DNA from: Paenibacillus sp. FSL H8-0548 | Lineage (GTDB): Bacteria > Bacillota > Bacilli > Paenibacillales > Paenibacillaceae | Assembly: GCF_038630985.1 (NCBI RefSeq) | Contig: NZ_CP152049.1 | Span: 123,501-187,500 of the forward strand | DNA length: 64,000 bases | Direction of reading: 5' to 3' | In this document: positions 42,183-52,002 of the stretch, in pieces | Position numbering within the stretch: position 1 is the stretch's first letter | How the letters are laid out: every line of letters starts with the position of its first letter | Notes under the pieces: model-generated | Told to the model about the DNA's origin: nothing | Seen by the model: only the letters and a program-made list of their open reading frames with translations | Database searches by the model: none | Made by a program: the position numbers and the translations under genes

Positions 42183-42947
42183 ATGTACAAACTACTGATT
42201 GCAGACGATGATTACGAAATTCGCAACGGCCTGTGCAAATATTTTCCTTGGGACTCGATCGGTTTCCATGTCGTTGGAGACGCCGAGAACGGGCAGGAAG
42301 CTTATGATTTTATAAAAAATAACGAGGTAGACGTCATTCTTTGCGATATCCGCATGCCCGTCATGTCCGGAATTGATCTAGCGGCAGAGCTGAACGCCAA
42401 ATACTCCCGCATCCAAATCATTTTCTTCAGTGCATTCAAGGACTTTGAATATGCGCAGAAGGCGCTTGAAGCAGGTGTGAGACGCTATATTTTGAAATCA
42501 ACGAACTACAATGAGCTTATTCGTGCATTCACGAATATTAAGGAGGAGCTCGACAGCACGATCACGATACAGGAGATTAAGGGGACGCCCGAGCTGGGCG
42601 GCAGCTTTCCTGAGAAGGTCATTACAATGGTCAAGGATTACGTCCTGCAGCATTACAAGGATGTTACGCTGGAGGATCTGTCGCAGCAGGTGCATATGAA
42701 TGCTGATTACTTGAGCAAGTTTTTCAAAAAACACGCCGGTATCCGGTTTTCCGATTATTTGACCACGGTCCGAATGGAGGAGGCGGCGCGACTGCTCGAG
42801 GATATCCAGTATAAGACGTATGAAATTAGCGACCGGGTCGGTTACAGCAATTCGTTTAATTTTACGAGAGCCTTCAAAAATTATTACGGCATGACACCGC
42901 GTGATTACCGGAACCGAAAGGGCTGGAAGGAAGAGCAGGAAGAGTAG
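42183..42947 (+). CDS. yesN: AraC-type response regulator (YesN-like)
   Basis: 254 residues from ATG 42183, 5 bases after GGAGG (a start at 42165 is possible). The receiver domain has DDD near residues 8-10, phospho-accepting Asp in VILCDIRMPVMSG and Lys in RYILKST. A short linker leads to an AraC double helix-turn-helix (DVTLEDLSQQVHMNADYLS, then YEISDRVGYSNSFNFTRAFK, YYGMTPRDYR). It pairs with the kinase 24 bases downstream and likely activates the flanking glycan genes. The B. subtilis counterpart lies in the rhamnogalacturonan locus; the symbol is by similarity. Confidence 0.88.
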   Translation: MYKLLIADDDYEIRNGLCKYFPWDSIGFHVVGDAENGQEAYDFIKNNEVDVILCDIRMPVMSGIDLAAELNAKYSRIQIIFFSAFKDFEYAQKALEAGVRRYILKSTNYNELIRAFTNIKEELDSTITIQEIKGTPELGGSFPEKVITMVKDYVLQHYKDVTLEDLSQQVHMNADYLSKFFKKHAGIRFSDYLTTVRMEEAARLLEDIQYKTYEISDRVGYSNSFNFTRAFKNYYGMTPRDYRNRKGWKEEQEE

Positions 42948-42971
42948 AAATGCTAGAGCTGGAGATGGGCG

Positions 42972-44741
42972 ATGAGAAAATCTTTTTTTGTAAAAAACGT
43001 GCTTCGTTTCATTATACCGCTGCTTATACCGCTCATTATACTGGGCGGTTTTTCCATTGTAACCACCTTGAGCTATATCAAAACAGAGCTTAACACCAGT
43101 AATTATAAGATGATGGAGCAAACCCGCAGCACGGTGGAGTTGATGTTCAACGAGCTGGACTCTGTGCATTACACGTTGAACTATAACACAAGGCTCATCT
43201 TGCGACTGCGCTCGCTGCTGGCAGGGGATGAAGCGAGCTCCAGCGACATTGAAGCCTTTAACCATTTTATGGGGATCATTAATGCGCCGACCAGTATCAG
43301 ACCGCATATTCACTCGATATATTTATATTATGATAATGCCAATGGTCATTTCCTCGCTTCCAATGAAGGAAGGATCAACCTCAAAAACTACAATGATATT
43401 TCCTGGTATGCTACGGTTACGGCTATGAAGCAGAAGAAGCAGGATTTGTATATCGAGCGCCGTACGATGAAGCGTTACTCCTTCGACCGTAAGGAAACGG
43501 AGCTTGTGACATTGTATAAGCGCTTCGTTCCGCCGGGTTTGACGAAGACGGAAGGCTATATGGTAGCCAATATATGGATGAATGAGCTGGAGTCGACCAT
43601 GGAAAAGCTGCTTTACCAGCCGCAGCAGCTGGTATTCATGATGAATGGGGAGAAGGAGATTCTCGCTACGACAAATGTCTCTCATGTGGACCTGAGGAGC
43701 ATCTCTATGCTCGATTTAACGAAATCGCAGCGGTATAAGTCCAAGGTTACGGGAGAGAGCTACGTGGTGTCTATGCTGGAATCGGAAATCTATGACTTGC
43801 AGTATATCTCGGTTACACCGAGTCGCCATTTCTACCAGCTGTCCACGAACCTGCTTTATCTTACGGTGACGCTTGTATTTGTTTCGCTGGTGCTTGGGCT
43901 TGTTCTGACTTATTACATTTCCAGACGGAATCATCGGAATATATTGCGGGTGCTGCAGACGATCGACAATGCGGAGAATGGGAGGCCAATCCCGCGGCTG
44001 CCAGAGAAGGTGACGGACGAATACAGTTTTATTTTGCAAAGCATGATCAAGTCATTCGTCGAGCGCAGCGCTCTCAAGATCCAGCTGACCGAGAAGAAAT
44101 ATATGCTGCAGATGATGGAAATGATGGCGCTGCAGTCTAATATCAATCCGCATTTTATGGCTAATACGCTGCGGACGATTTTTTGGAAGGCGATTGGGCT
44201 TACGGGTGGACAGAACGAGGTGAGCCAAATGCTCGATTATCTATCGGAGGTTATCCACTATGCCATAAGCTCGTCCAATAAGTGGGTTACGCTGGAGGAA
44301 GAGCTGCGGAATACAAAACATTATATTGAGATTATGAAAATCCGCTACAAGGACAAGTTCCATATGGTTTGGGATTATGATGAGGAATTGCTGGATTATA
44401 AGGTCTTAAAGCTGTTGTTGCAGCCGTTGCTCGAAAACTCGATTTACCATGGCATCAAGGAGAGCAACAGATTTGGGTATGTAAAGGTTCAGATCAAGCG
44501 GCGCGGTGCCAAGCTGCATATTGCGATCATTGATACGGGTGTAGGCATGACGCGGGAGCGGCTGGTGCAGCTAAGGCAAATGATTACAGCGGAGAAGGAA
44601 ACGAAGCATATCGGGCTGTTCAATACGTACAAAAGGCTGCAGCTAATGTATGGCAGCGGGCATCAGTTCCGCATACGTAGTAAGCTGGGCTGGGGAACAT
44701 GGATTGAAATTACACTGCCTATCCATGATCAAGAAAAATAA
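42972..44741 (+). CDS. yesM: Membrane sensor histidine kinase (YesM-like)
   Basis: 589 residues: helix (FIIPLLIPLIILGGFSIVT), a 250-residue extracellular sensor, second helix (LLYLTVTLVFVSLVLGLVL), HAMP-like segment, a HisKA_7TM-class (LytS/YesM) phosphorylation motif QSNINPHFMANTLRTIFW, and an HATPase with LLLQPLLENSIYHGI and DTGVGMTRERL. YesM-type kinases sense extracellular sugars. ATG 42972 is 7 bases after GGAG. Single-operon pairing with the AraC-type regulator is firm; the ligand is unknown. Confidence 0.9.
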   Translation: MRKSFFVKNVLRFIIPLLIPLIILGGFSIVTTLSYIKTELNTSNYKMMEQTRSTVELMFNELDSVHYTLNYNTRLILRLRSLLAGDEASSSDIEAFNHFMGIINAPTSIRPHIHSIYLYYDNANGHFLASNEGRINLKNYNDISWYATVTAMKQKKQDLYIERRTMKRYSFDRKETELVTLYKRFVPPGLTKTEGYMVANIWMNELESTMEKLLYQPQQLVFMMNGEKEILATTNVSHVDLRSISMLDLTKSQRYKSKVTGESYVVSMLESEIYDLQYISVTPSRHFYQLSTNLLYLTVTLVFVSLVLGLVLTYYISRRNHRNILRVLQTIDNAENGRPIPRLPEKVTDEYSFILQSMIKSFVERSALKIQLTEKKYMLQMMEMMALQSNINPHFMANTLRTIFWKAIGLTGGQNEVSQMLDYLSEVIHYAISSSNKWVTLEEELRNTKHYIEIMKIRYKDKFHMVWDYDEELLDYKVLKLLLQPLLENSIYHGIKESNRFGYVKVQIKRRGAKLHIAIIDTGVGMTRERLVQLRQMITAEKETKHIGLFNTYKRLQLMYGSGHQFRIRSKLGWGTWIEITLPIHDQEK

Positions 44742-44772
44742 AAAACCTTAATATGCGGACTTCACGGACTAC

Positions 44773-44801
44773 TTGTGGTGAATAGATAATTTTACTATAA
44801 T
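44773..44801 (+). promoter_or_regulatory. Sigma-A promoter of speE-speB
   Basis: TTGTGG, 17 bases, TATAAT, 39 bases before the speE start. The -10 is perfect and the -35 has 4 of 6. Confidence 0.7.
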
Positions 44802-44840
44802 ACAGGTTGAACGATTGAAGGAAAGAAGGGATTTTACGAC

Positions 44841-45668
44841 ATGGAATTATGGTATACGGAAAAACAAACCAACAGCTTCGGCATTACGGCGAAGATTACT
44901 AAAACTTACGTAAATGAACAAACGGATTTTCAACAGCTTGATATGATCGAAACGGAAGAGTTCGGAACGATGCTGGTGCTTGACGGTATGGTAATGACCA
45001 CGGTCAAGGATGAATTCGTATACCATGAGATGGTTGCGCATCCTGTTCTTTTCACGCATCCGAATCCTGAGAACGTCCTTGTTGTAGGCGGCGGAGACGG
45101 CGGCGTTATTCGTGAGGTTATGAAGCACCCTAAAGTCAAAAAGGCTGTTCTTGTCGATATTGACGGAAAAGTTATCGAGTACTCCAAGAAATACTTGCCA
45201 TCCATCGCTGGCGAGCTCGACAACCCGCGTGTTGAAGTGCTCGTAAACGACGGATTTATGCATATTCATGATCATAAGAATACTTATGACGTCATTATGG
45301 TTGATTCCACGGAGCCAGTTGGTCCTGCTGCCAACCTATTCACGAAGGGCTTCTACCAAGGCATCTATGAGTCCTTGAAGGAAGACGGCATCTTCGTTGC
45401 ACAAACGGACAACCCTTGGTTCAAGGCTGATCTTATCCAAAGCGTTAACAAAGACGTGAAGGAAGTATTCCCGATCGTTCGTGTATACGGCGCTAATATC
45501 CCAACATACCCAAGCGGTCTATGGACGTTCACAATGGGCAGCAAAAAGTACGACCCAACAGCTGTGGACGAGTCAGCGATTCCAGAAATCGATACGAAAT
45601 ATTATACGCCGCGTCTTCACAAAGCAGCATTCGTGCTGCCTAAATTCGTTGAAGATCTCATAAAGTAA
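44841..45668 (+). CDS. speE: Spermidine synthase
   Basis: 275 residues. Transfers an aminopropyl group from decarboxylated S-adenosylmethionine to putrescine. Signatures: [30 protein letters not shown] (cofactor loop), [16 protein letters not shown], and [11 protein letters not shown] with the catalytic Asp. Length equals the B. subtilis enzyme within one residue as recalled. The next gene, speB, begins 37 bases later, forming the standard polyamine operon. A separate promoter upstream shows that it is not part of the glycan island unit. Confidence 0.97.
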   Translation: MELWYTEKQTNSFGITAKITKTYVNEQTDFQQLDMIETEEFGTMLVLDGMVMTTVKDEFVYHEMVAHPVLFTHPNPENVLVVGGGDGGVIREVMKHPKVKKAVLVDIDGKVIEYSKKYLPSIAGELDNPRVEVLVNDGFMHIHDHKNTYDVIMVDSTEPVGPAANLFTKGFYQGIYESLKEDGIFVAQTDNPWFKADLIQSVNKDVKEVFPIVRVYGANIPTYPSGLWTFTMGSKKYDPTAVDESAIPEIDTKYYTPRLHKAAFVLPKFVEDLIK

Positions 45669-45705
45669 GCAGCGGCTATGTTATAGGAAAGAGAGGACAA
45701 CCCTC

Positions 45706-46575
45706 ATGAAATTGGATCAAAAATATTCAGGCAATGTTTTTATTTTGAGCTCAGAAAACTATGAAGCTTCCAAAGCGGTTATCTATGGCATGCCGATGGA
45801 TTTCACGGTTAGCTTCCGTCCAGGCTCACGCTTTGGTCCGCCTCGCATCCGTGAGGTGTCCATTGGACTTGAAGAATACAGCCCTTACCTCGATCGCAGC
45901 CTAGAGGATATCGAGTATTTCGATGCGGGCGATCTGCTGCTGCCTTTCGGCAATGCAGCACGCAGTCTGGAAATTATCGGTGAGTTCGTTCGCGGTGTGC
46001 TGGATGACGGCAAAATCCCCGTTGGTCTCGGCGGCGAGCATCTCGTTTCTTGGCCGATCTTCCAAGAGGTGTACAAGAAGCATCCTGATCTGGCGATCAT
46101 CCACTTCGACGCTCATGCCGATCTGCGCGAGTCGTATGAAGGCGAGCCGCTGTCTCACTCTACGCCGCTGCGCAAAGCAGCGGGGCTAATGGGCGGACAG
46201 AACATTTACCAGTTCGGTATCCGTTCAGGCTCCCGCGAGGAATGGCAATATGCGCGCGAGAACATCAACTTCCACCCGTTCGAGGTATTGGAGCCGCTGA
46301 AGAAGGTGCTTCCATCGCTTGAGGGCCGTCCGGTGTATTTGACGATTGATATTGATGTGCTTGATCCATCCGCAGCGCCTGGTACAGGTACAGCGGAAGC
46401 GGGCGGCATAACGTCGAAGGAGCTTATTGAATCCGTTCATGCTATAGCTCGTTCGGGCGTGAATATTGTTGGTTTTGATCTAGTTGAGGTTGCGCCAGCT
46501 TATGATCCTACGGAGCAAACTCAAATCGTAGCGGCAAAGGTTATTCGTGAAATGCTGCTTGGTTTCTTGAAGTAA
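45706..46575 (+). CDS. speB: Agmatinase
   Basis: 289 residues of the ureohydrolase family. It hydrolyses agmatine to putrescine and urea, supplying SpeE. Manganese motifs: GGEHLVSWP, IIHFDAHADLRE and TIDIDVLDPSAAPGTGTAEAG. ATG 45706 is 9 bases after GAGAGG. A strong terminator ends the operon. Confidence 0.97.
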   Translation: MKLDQKYSGNVFILSSENYEASKAVIYGMPMDFTVSFRPGSRFGPPRIREVSIGLEEYSPYLDRSLEDIEYFDAGDLLLPFGNAARSLEIIGEFVRGVLDDGKIPVGLGGEHLVSWPIFQEVYKKHPDLAIIHFDAHADLRESYEGEPLSHSTPLRKAAGLMGGQNIYQFGIRSGSREEWQYARENINFHPFEVLEPLKKVLPSLEGRPVYLTIDIDVLDPSAAPGTGTAEAGGITSKELIESVHAIARSGVNIVGFDLVEVAPAYDPTEQTQIVAAKVIREMLLGFLK

Positions 46576-46594
46576 ACCTATAGACTTTAAGAAG

Positions 46595-46640
46595 AAAAGG
46601 CTTCGCCCAATCGGTAAATCCGGATTGGCGAGGCCTTTTC
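46595..46640 (+). terminator. Terminator of speE-speB
   Basis: AAAAGGC, TCGCC and AATC pair with GGATT, GGCGA and GCCTTTT around a short loop. T tract CCTTTTC follows. Confidence 0.9.
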
Positions 46641-46745
46641 ATGTTAAGCAAAGGCAATCTGCGTTTATTGCGTATGCTGCGGGGTTAATTATACTCATAC
46701 TAAGTCGCAATGGCTGCAGACAAAACGTACGAAGGAGCTGACTAG

Positions 46746-47255
46746 ATGCGTATATATTCATTTCCACCCGTGATTGATGAACGCGCGCAGGTACTCATAC
46801 TGGGAACAGCGCCAAGCGTGAAATCGCTTGAGCATAAACAATTTTATGGGCATCCTCAGAACTTTATGTGGCGGATTATATATCGATTGTTTAATGACTC
46901 TGACCCAGATCCTGTATATGAGAACCGACTTGCTTTCTTAAAGGAGCATCGCTTGGCGCTATGGGATGTCATTGAGTCCTGTGAGCGTGAAGGAAGCTTG
47001 GATGTGAATATCAAGGGAGTAGTACCGCAAAAGCTTCCTGAGCTGGTCGAAAAGTATCCTTCCTTGCGCTGCTTCGCGTTTAACGGAAGCAAGGCTTACG
47101 ATACGTTTTATAAGTTTTATCGCGGACACGAGAGCTTCAAGAACATTGCAACGCTCAAGCTCCCATCGTCCAGTCCTATTCCGACTCCGCGTATGCGAAC
47201 ACTTGAAGATCGTGTGGAGGCTTGGCGTGTAATTGTGCCTTATACAGTAACTTAA
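46746..47255 (+). CDS. Hypoxanthine-DNA (deoxyinosine) glycosylase-like, UDG superfamily
   Basis: 169 residues. Motifs of the family-6 uracil-DNA glycosylase superfamily: LILGTAPSVKSLEHKQFYGH, HPQNFMWRIIYRLF, and near the C-terminus LPSSSPIPTPRM, the counterpart of the S-S-x-N/P loop. It would remove deaminated purines (hypoxanthine) or uracil from DNA. AAGGAG lies 8 bases before ATG 46746. A stand-alone unit between the spe terminator and ywiB. The specific substrate is by family analogy. Confidence 0.83.
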   Translation: MRIYSFPPVIDERAQVLILGTAPSVKSLEHKQFYGHPQNFMWRIIYRLFNDSDPDPVYENRLAFLKEHRLALWDVIESCEREGSLDVNIKGVVPQKLPELVEKYPSLRCFAFNGSKAYDTFYKFYRGHESFKNIATLKLPSSSPIPTPRMRTLEDRVEAWRVIVPYTVT

Positions 47256-47334
47256 GCTTGCTCTAGCGTTGAAATTAATAGCCTTCCTGTATATAGTAGT
47301 TACATAAGATTAGACTGATAACAGGAGTACGATT

Positions 47335-47808
47335 ATGAATGATAGCAGGAAAGTGCGAATGACTTTGGAGAGCATGCAGGACGGAAGCTCGCACATTCAT
47401 ACCTACGAGGGTGAATGGTTTCGTAAGGAGAAGTCGATTTTTATCCGTTACAGCGAGCCTGCTGTAGAGGGTGATCCGAAGGCTGGCGAGGTGCGCACGC
47501 TATTGAAATATCGGCAAGGCGAGCTGTCCATCATGCGACGGGGCGCCATTGAGTCGGAGCAGCTGTTCGTGCAAGGGCAGAAGCGGATTGGCCGCTATCA
47601 ATCGAGTATGACGTCTTTTGTGCTTGAAACAGAAACGCAGCTGCTTTCTCTGCAAGTGCCTAGTGATAGCGGCGAGAAAGCAGAAGCGGATCTATTGCCT
47701 GCGCAGCTACCCTTTACGCTAGAGTGGGAATATGAGCTTCACGTAAATGATCAAATGTCGGGTCGTTTCCATATACGGCTCCATATACAGGGGGAACTTA
47801 ATTCATGA
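47335..47808 (+). CDS. ywiB: YwiB family protein (DUF1934)
   Basis: 157 residues, a calycin-like beta-barrel by its pattern of alternating strands ([35 protein letters not shown]). YwiB is next to argS in many Bacillota, and here its stop overlaps the argS start (ATGA, 47805-47808). Function unknown; translational coupling suggests co-regulation with arginyl-tRNA synthetase. The start ATG follows CAGGAG at 8 bases. Confidence 0.85.
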   Translation: MNDSRKVRMTLESMQDGSSHIHTYEGEWFRKEKSIFIRYSEPAVEGDPKAGEVRTLLKYRQGELSIMRRGAIESEQLFVQGQKRIGRYQSSMTSFVLETETQLLSLQVPSDSGEKAEADLLPAQLPFTLEWEYELHVNDQMSGRFHIRLHIQGELNS

Positions 47809-49484
47809 ACGAAAATGTACTGGAGAAGATGTATGAACAGGTTAAGGCTGCCATCGCAGATGCTGCAGTAGCAGCAGGCCTAGCAGAACGGGAAGAGCTC
47901 CCAGCATTCGTCCTAGAGGTGCCAAAGGATAAATCGCATGGTGATTTGGCGACAAATGCAGCTATGCAGCTAACAAAGCTTGCGAAGAAGAACCCTCGTC
48001 AGATCGCCGAAGCAATTATCGCCAATATAGATAAGAAGAAGGCTTCTATTCTATCTGCGGAAATCGCAGGACCAGGATTTATTAACTTCCGTATGGACAA
48101 CAGCTATCTCTATCCAGTTGTGGGTGCTGCTCTTGAAGCGGGTGAAAACTACGGACGTACTTTGGATGGCAACGGCAAACGCGTGCAAGTCGAATTTGTC
48201 AGCGCCAATCCAACAGGCAGTCTTCATCTTGGACATGCTCGAGGGGCGGCAGTTGGCGATGCATTGTGCAACGTGCTGGATTATGCCGGCTATGATGTAA
48301 CAAGAGAGTACTATATCAATGATGCAGGGAAACAAGTAGAGAACCTTGCTGTTTCTATTGAAGCTCGTTACCGTCAGGAGCTTGGACAAGCAGCAGAAAT
48401 GCCAGAGGACGGCTACTATGGCGAGGATATCATCGGCTTCGCTAAGCTGCTCGTGGAGCAAGAGGGGGACAAGCTTCTAGCGCTTCCAGACCAAGAGCGG
48501 TTTACATTTTTTCGTCAGTTTGGTCTAGAGCGGGAGCTTGACAAGATCAAACGGGATCTTGGAAGATTCCGCGTAGGCTTTGATGTTTGGTATAGCGAAA
48601 CTTCACTTTATGAGAGCGGCCTCGTTGAACAAGGTCTTGCTGCGCTTAGAGCGACAGGGCATGTATACGAGGAAGAAGGGGCGACTTGGTTGTCAACGAT
48701 GACCTTCGGCGACGACAAAAACCGCGTTCTTGTGAAAAATGACGGCTCATACACTTATTTGACGCCCGATATTGCCTATCACCGTGATAAATACGGCCGC
48801 GGCTTTGATCAAATGATCAATATTTGGGGTGCTGATCACCATGGCTATATCCCTCGCGTGAAGGCTGCAATGGAGGCGCTAGGCAACGATCCGAAAAAAT
48901 TGACGGTACTGATTGCCCAAATGGTCAGCTTGTTCCAGAACGGCGAAAAAATGAAAATGTCGAAACGTACAGGCAAGGCGGTAACGATGCAGGATTTGAT
49001 GGACGAGGTTGGCATTGACGCCATTCGTTATTTCTTCTCTATGCGGAGCATGGATTCCCATCTCGATTTCGATATGGACCTTGCGATCTCTACCTCCAAT
49101 GAAAACCCGGTGTTTTATGTGCAATATGCGCATGCGCGGATTTGCAGTATTTTTAGACAAGCAGAGGAACAAGGAATTGTACTGGGGTCTACGGACAGCA
49201 TTAACTTTAGTAAGCTGACGGCAGAGGGAGAATATGATCTTCTTCGCAAAATTGGCGAGCTGCCGCAGGAAATATCAGAGACAGCTGCCCTATATGCGCC
49301 GCATAGACTCATTCGTTACGTTTATGAGCTGGCTTCTCAGTTTCACAGCTACTACCGTGCGGAGCGCGTCATTACAGACGATGCTGAGCAATCACAGGCA
49401 CGGCTGGCACTGCTCGGGGCCGTTCGTCTCTCGATTGCTAATGTGCTGCGCCTTGTGGGCGTATCTGCTCCTGAGCGTATGTAA
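47805..49484 (+). CDS. argS: Arginine-tRNA ligase
   Basis: 559 residues, class I synthetase. An N-terminal Add-1 domain is followed by the ATP motif [11 protein letters not shown] (HIGH counterpart HLGH), [20 protein letters not shown] counterpart KMKMSKRTG and a DALR anticodon domain ([29 protein letters not shown]-terminus). Charges tRNA-Arg. Overlaps ywiB. Convergent with the protease gene; a 10-bp hairpin AGCCGTGGAT/ATCCACGGCT lies at their junction but has no T run. Confidence 0.97.
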   Translation: MNENVLEKMYEQVKAAIADAAVAAGLAEREELPAFVLEVPKDKSHGDLATNAAMQLTKLAKKNPRQIAEAIIANIDKKKASILSAEIAGPGFINFRMDNSYLYPVVGAALEAGENYGRTLDGNGKRVQVEFVSANPTGSLHLGHARGAAVGDALCNVLDYAGYDVTREYYINDAGKQVENLAVSIEARYRQELGQAAEMPEDGYYGEDIIGFAKLLVEQEGDKLLALPDQERFTFFRQFGLERELDKIKRDLGRFRVGFDVWYSETSLYESGLVEQGLAALRATGHVYEEEGATWLSTMTFGDDKNRVLVKNDGSYTYLTPDIAYHRDKYGRGFDQMINIWGADHHGYIPRVKAAMEALGNDPKKLTVLIAQMVSLFQNGEKMKMSKRTGKAVTMQDLMDEVGIDAIRYFFSMRSMDSHLDFDMDLAISTSNENPVFYVQYAHARICSIFRQAEEQGIVLGSTDSINFSKLTAEGEYDLLRKIGELPQEISETAALYAPHRLIRYVYELASQFHSYYRAERVITDDAEQSQARLALLGAVRLSIANVLRLVGVSAPERM

Positions 49485-49513
49485 TTCTAATATCATAGAG
49501 AGGAGCCGTGGAT

Positions 49514-50650
49514 TTATGTTTTATCCACGGCTTGCATCATTCGCATCACATCAAGCTCGCCGACCGATCGGCGGGCTTTGCTGCCTCTTATGGGCTGTAC
49601 GGAACGTTTAATAATGGACTTGATTTCAGTTGGAGTAAGGTCTGGCTTATACGCAAGCAAGAGGGCAATCGCTCCGCTAACATGAGAGGTGGCCATGGAG
49701 GTGCCGCTCATTTCGTTATATTTGCCGCGAAGCCATGCGGATACGATTTTATCACCAGGGGCGTATACATCAATGTACGCACCACGGTTGCTGAATGCAG
49801 CAATTCGGTGAAGCTTGTTCGTAGCGCCAACGGCTATCGTCTGAGGATAGCGGGCAGGATAGTCGACAGAGCGACGCTTCCCATCATTGCCGGATGAAGC
49901 TACAATAATCACTCCTGCATTGTGAGCATTAGTGACCGCGCCAAGCAGCGCTTTGCTTTTGGTTTTCATTCCAAAGCTCATATTAATGACATTTATTTGA
50001 TTTCGGATGCACCACTCAATTCCGAGGATAATGTCAGAAACGAAGGCGCTCCCATTGTGATCGAAGGCCTTGATTGGCGAGATCAGCGCACGTGGAGCTA
50101 CGCCGATCATACCCTGCAGTTGGTTAGCTGCTGCAATCGTTCCGGCAATATGCGTCCCATGACCATTGTCATCGTGGGGCAGCATACTGCGATTGAGCAG
50201 ATTGATGCCTCTGGAGAGCGAATGACGAAGATCGGGGTGGTTGAAGTCAGCGCCTGTATCGATGACCCCAACTTTAATGCGATGGCCGGTCGTAGTGCTC
50301 CAGGCCAGCGGAGCTTTGATCTGATTTACACCCCAAGGGATTCCTTTATCAACAATAATCGACTTTTGGGCTGAAGAATGAACACTGATTTTGCAGTCCT
50401 TTTCAATCCATACGTGTCCTGCGAAACGTTCAAGTGTCTCCTCGGCAGGCAGCCGACAAGAAATTCCTTGTATAATAGGCATTTGTCTTATTTTTTTTTG
50501 CGGCGATGACGACGAAGTGATGTGGGGCATTTGCTGTAGGAAATATCGGTAGTCGCTAGCACGCTGAAAACGAATAATTCGCTTTACTGTCGTGGAGTCC
50601 GTGCAAGCCATCGTATCCTGCAGCAAGCGGATAAAAGCGGTGGTGTCCAA
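49514..50650 (-). CDS. Subtilisin-family (S8) serine peptidase
   Basis: 378 residues from TTG 50648-50650, nine bases after GGGAGGGG; an ATG at 50677 has no ribosome site. The catalytic triad is complete: Asp in KVGVIDTGADFNH, His in DNGHGTHIAGTI, Ser in MSGTSMATSHVSG, plus the oxyanion Asn in IVASSGNDG. An N-terminal region of about 95 residues resembles an inhibitor-I9 propeptide (CRLPAEETLERFAGHVWIEKD), but no signal peptide is visible, so it may be intracellular (like IspA) or exported in another way. Convergent with argS. Confidence 0.9.
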   Translation of the reverse strand: MDTTAFIRLLQDTMACTDSTTVKRIIRFQRASDYRYFLQQMPHITSSSSPQKKIRQMPIIQGISCRLPAEETLERFAGHVWIEKDCKISVHSSAQKSIIVDKGIPWGVNQIKAPLAWSTTTGHRIKVGVIDTGADFNHPDLRHSLSRGINLLNRSMLPHDDNGHGTHIAGTIAAANQLQGMIGVAPRALISPIKAFDHNGSAFVSDIILGIEWCIRNQINVINMSFGMKTKSKALLGAVTNAHNAGVIIVASSGNDGKRRSVDYPARYPQTIAVGATNKLHRIAAFSNRGAYIDVYAPGDKIVSAWLRGKYNEMSGTSMATSHVSGAIALLLAYKPDLTPTEIKSIIKRSVQPIRGSKARRSVGELDVMRMMQAVDKT

Positions 50651-51109
50651 ACTTGGCTTCCCCTCCCGACGGACCATGCTGAACTATTGTATGAATAAAA
50701 GTGCATGAGCGCATGAGCCACTTGCCTTTTTTCATATAATTAGGCAACAAACCGTGTCAAAAATCGCCCGGGGACATACGATGAACAAAGAGTTCTCAGG
50801 GGCTCTTACGTCCAAGGTGCATTACCTGGTGCCAAGGTCGGATGGATACAGTCGAAGCGGAAGGAATATCCTTTCGCTTTTTGCATTTAAGTCCAAGCTA
50901 TGCCCGTCGCATCAAGGGCGCTTGCTTTTTTGGAGGAAATAGGTTTTACTATACTTTGACTAGTGTAAACGACGGTGCCATCCTCTGGCAGCACACGCTC
51001 GTTTCACATTGAAATGTGAGCGGTGTATAAGAGGATAGCATACACAATCCTTGCATTTTGAAGGAATGAATACGTACATAATTTGATTGGCAAGAGAGGA
51101 TGTGTCCAT
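50651..51109. other. Intergenic leader region upstream of rpoE
   Basis: About 460 bases. A short hairpin GCGGAAGG..CCTTTCGC plus TTTTTGC (50856-50883) looks like a weak terminator. GTCCAAGGTGC and GTGCCAAGGTC repeats sit near 50810-50840. The REP-like copy D is at 50955-51012. A small frame (50754-50942) has no support. The rpoE promoter must be near the right end. Confidence 0.45.
50955..51012 (-). repeat. REP-like hairpin repeat, copy D
   Basis: Read on the minus strand: TGTGAAACGAGCG, GTGCTGCC, GGATGGCAC, CGTCGTTTACA. The arms GAAACGA/TCGTTTAC and TGCC/GGCA match the family layout. The AT-rich head is poorly preserved. Confidence 0.6.
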
Positions 51110-51688
51110 ATGAGCAGCAGCAATTTTACGTTAAAGCTGGATCCTGAGCGTATGAAGGAAATGCCTATGGTCGATTTGGCCTTTGAGGTGCTGAAAGCGG
51201 CTAATACCCCTTACTACTATCGCGATCTTATGATGGAGATCGCTAAAATACGCGGTCTTTCCGCAGACGGAATCAACCAATTTATTGCCCAGGTATATAC
51301 GGAAATCAATATTGATGGCCGTTTTGCTTGTGTCGGCAGTAATATGTGGGGACTTAAGCGCTGGTATCCAGTTGAGCGTTCGGAAGATCCTGTAGGCAAT
51401 GCGAAACGTACACGTATCATTAACGACGACGATGATCTCGAGGATGAAGATGTGTTCGCAGACGAAGAAGAGGATACTTACACAGAGGCGGAAGAGGACT
51501 ATGACGTATTCGACGAGGACCGTGAGGACTTCGAAGAAGCTGAAGAGGAAGCTGAAGTCGATGAAGAAGTAGGAATCGATGATGAAGAGATAGACGGGGA
51601 AGAAGTCGTGGGCGAGCTGGATGCTGATGACGAAGAAGCAGAAGAAGACGATGAAGATTTCGAAGAAGAGGACGGCAGCGACAAATAA
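51110..51688 (+). CDS. rpoE: DNA-directed RNA polymerase delta subunit
   Basis: 192 residues from ATG 51110, nine bases after AGAGAGGA. The N-terminal HARE-HTH domain (residues 1-95: LAFEVLKAANTPYYYRDL, QFIAQVYTEINIDGRFAC, GLKRWYP) is followed by about 90 residues almost entirely Asp and Glu, as in B. subtilis delta. It binds RNA polymerase, destabilises open complexes and helps recycling. It lies before pyrG as in other Bacillota. The following terminator is strong. Confidence 0.95.
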   Translation: MSSSNFTLKLDPERMKEMPMVDLAFEVLKAANTPYYYRDLMMEIAKIRGLSADGINQFIAQVYTEINIDGRFACVGSNMWGLKRWYPVERSEDPVGNAKRTRIINDDDDLEDEDVFADEEEDTYTEAEEDYDVFDEDREDFEEAEEEAEVDEEVGIDDEEIDGEEVVGELDADDEEAEEDDEDFEEEDGSDK

Positions 51689-51696
51689 TTGAAGCT

Positions 51697-51740
51697 TGCA
51701 GGGCAGGGAAAGCGATGAGCTTCTCCTGCCCTGCATTTTG
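51697..51740 (+). terminator. Terminator of rpoE
   Basis: TGCAGGGCAGG pairs with CCTGCCCTGCA; ATTTTGT follows. Confidence 0.85.
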
Positions 51741-51798
51741 TGGGGGTAACAGCGTACCTCACACAATGACCGAGTCGTTTCGAGCGGACTTGGACTTA

Positions 51799-51822
51799 AC
51801 CTGTCAGTTTCGCTTGACAGGT
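51799..51822. other. Isolated 8-bp hairpin in the rpoE-pyrG gap
   Basis: ACCTGTCA (51799-51806) and TGACAGGT (51815-51822) pair around an 8-base loop. No T run. Purpose unknown; it lies between the rpoE terminator and repeat copy E. Confidence 0.4.
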
Positions 51823-51879
51823 CCCACGGACGCAGAGTAAACTATCTCATGGGCTTAAGATTCGGTTAACAAATAACGC

Positions 51880-51985
51880 ATACAAGCGTAAACGATGGAC
51901 ATGGTCATTTGACAGCACGGATTCGTTTCGCGATGAAATATAGGCAGAGTATAGCTTACTTTTAGTTTATACCTACTTATATTTT
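51880..51985 (-). repeat. REP-like hairpin repeat, copy E
   Basis: Minus strand: TATACTCTGCCTATATTTC, GCGAAACGAATCC, CTGTC..GACCAT, CATCGTTTACGCTTG. Arms GAAACGA/TCGTTTAC and the tail TTTACGCTTG equal those of copy C. Confidence 0.65.
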
Positions 51986-52002
51986 TATATATGCCAAAAA
52001 AG

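Noticed and set aside
42498..43313. 271-codon open frame on the minus strand
   Set aside because: Antisense to yesN/yesM, no ribosome site, no domain; it is a by-product of codon use in the real genes.
50754..50942. 62-codon frame before rpoE
   Set aside because: No ribosome site at a proper distance, no family, and it crosses a terminator-like hairpin.
51131..51766. 211-codon minus-strand frame rich in Phe, Ile and Val
   Set aside because: It is the reverse of the Asp/Glu tail of delta; GAA/GAT repeats read backwards give a false hydrophobic protein.
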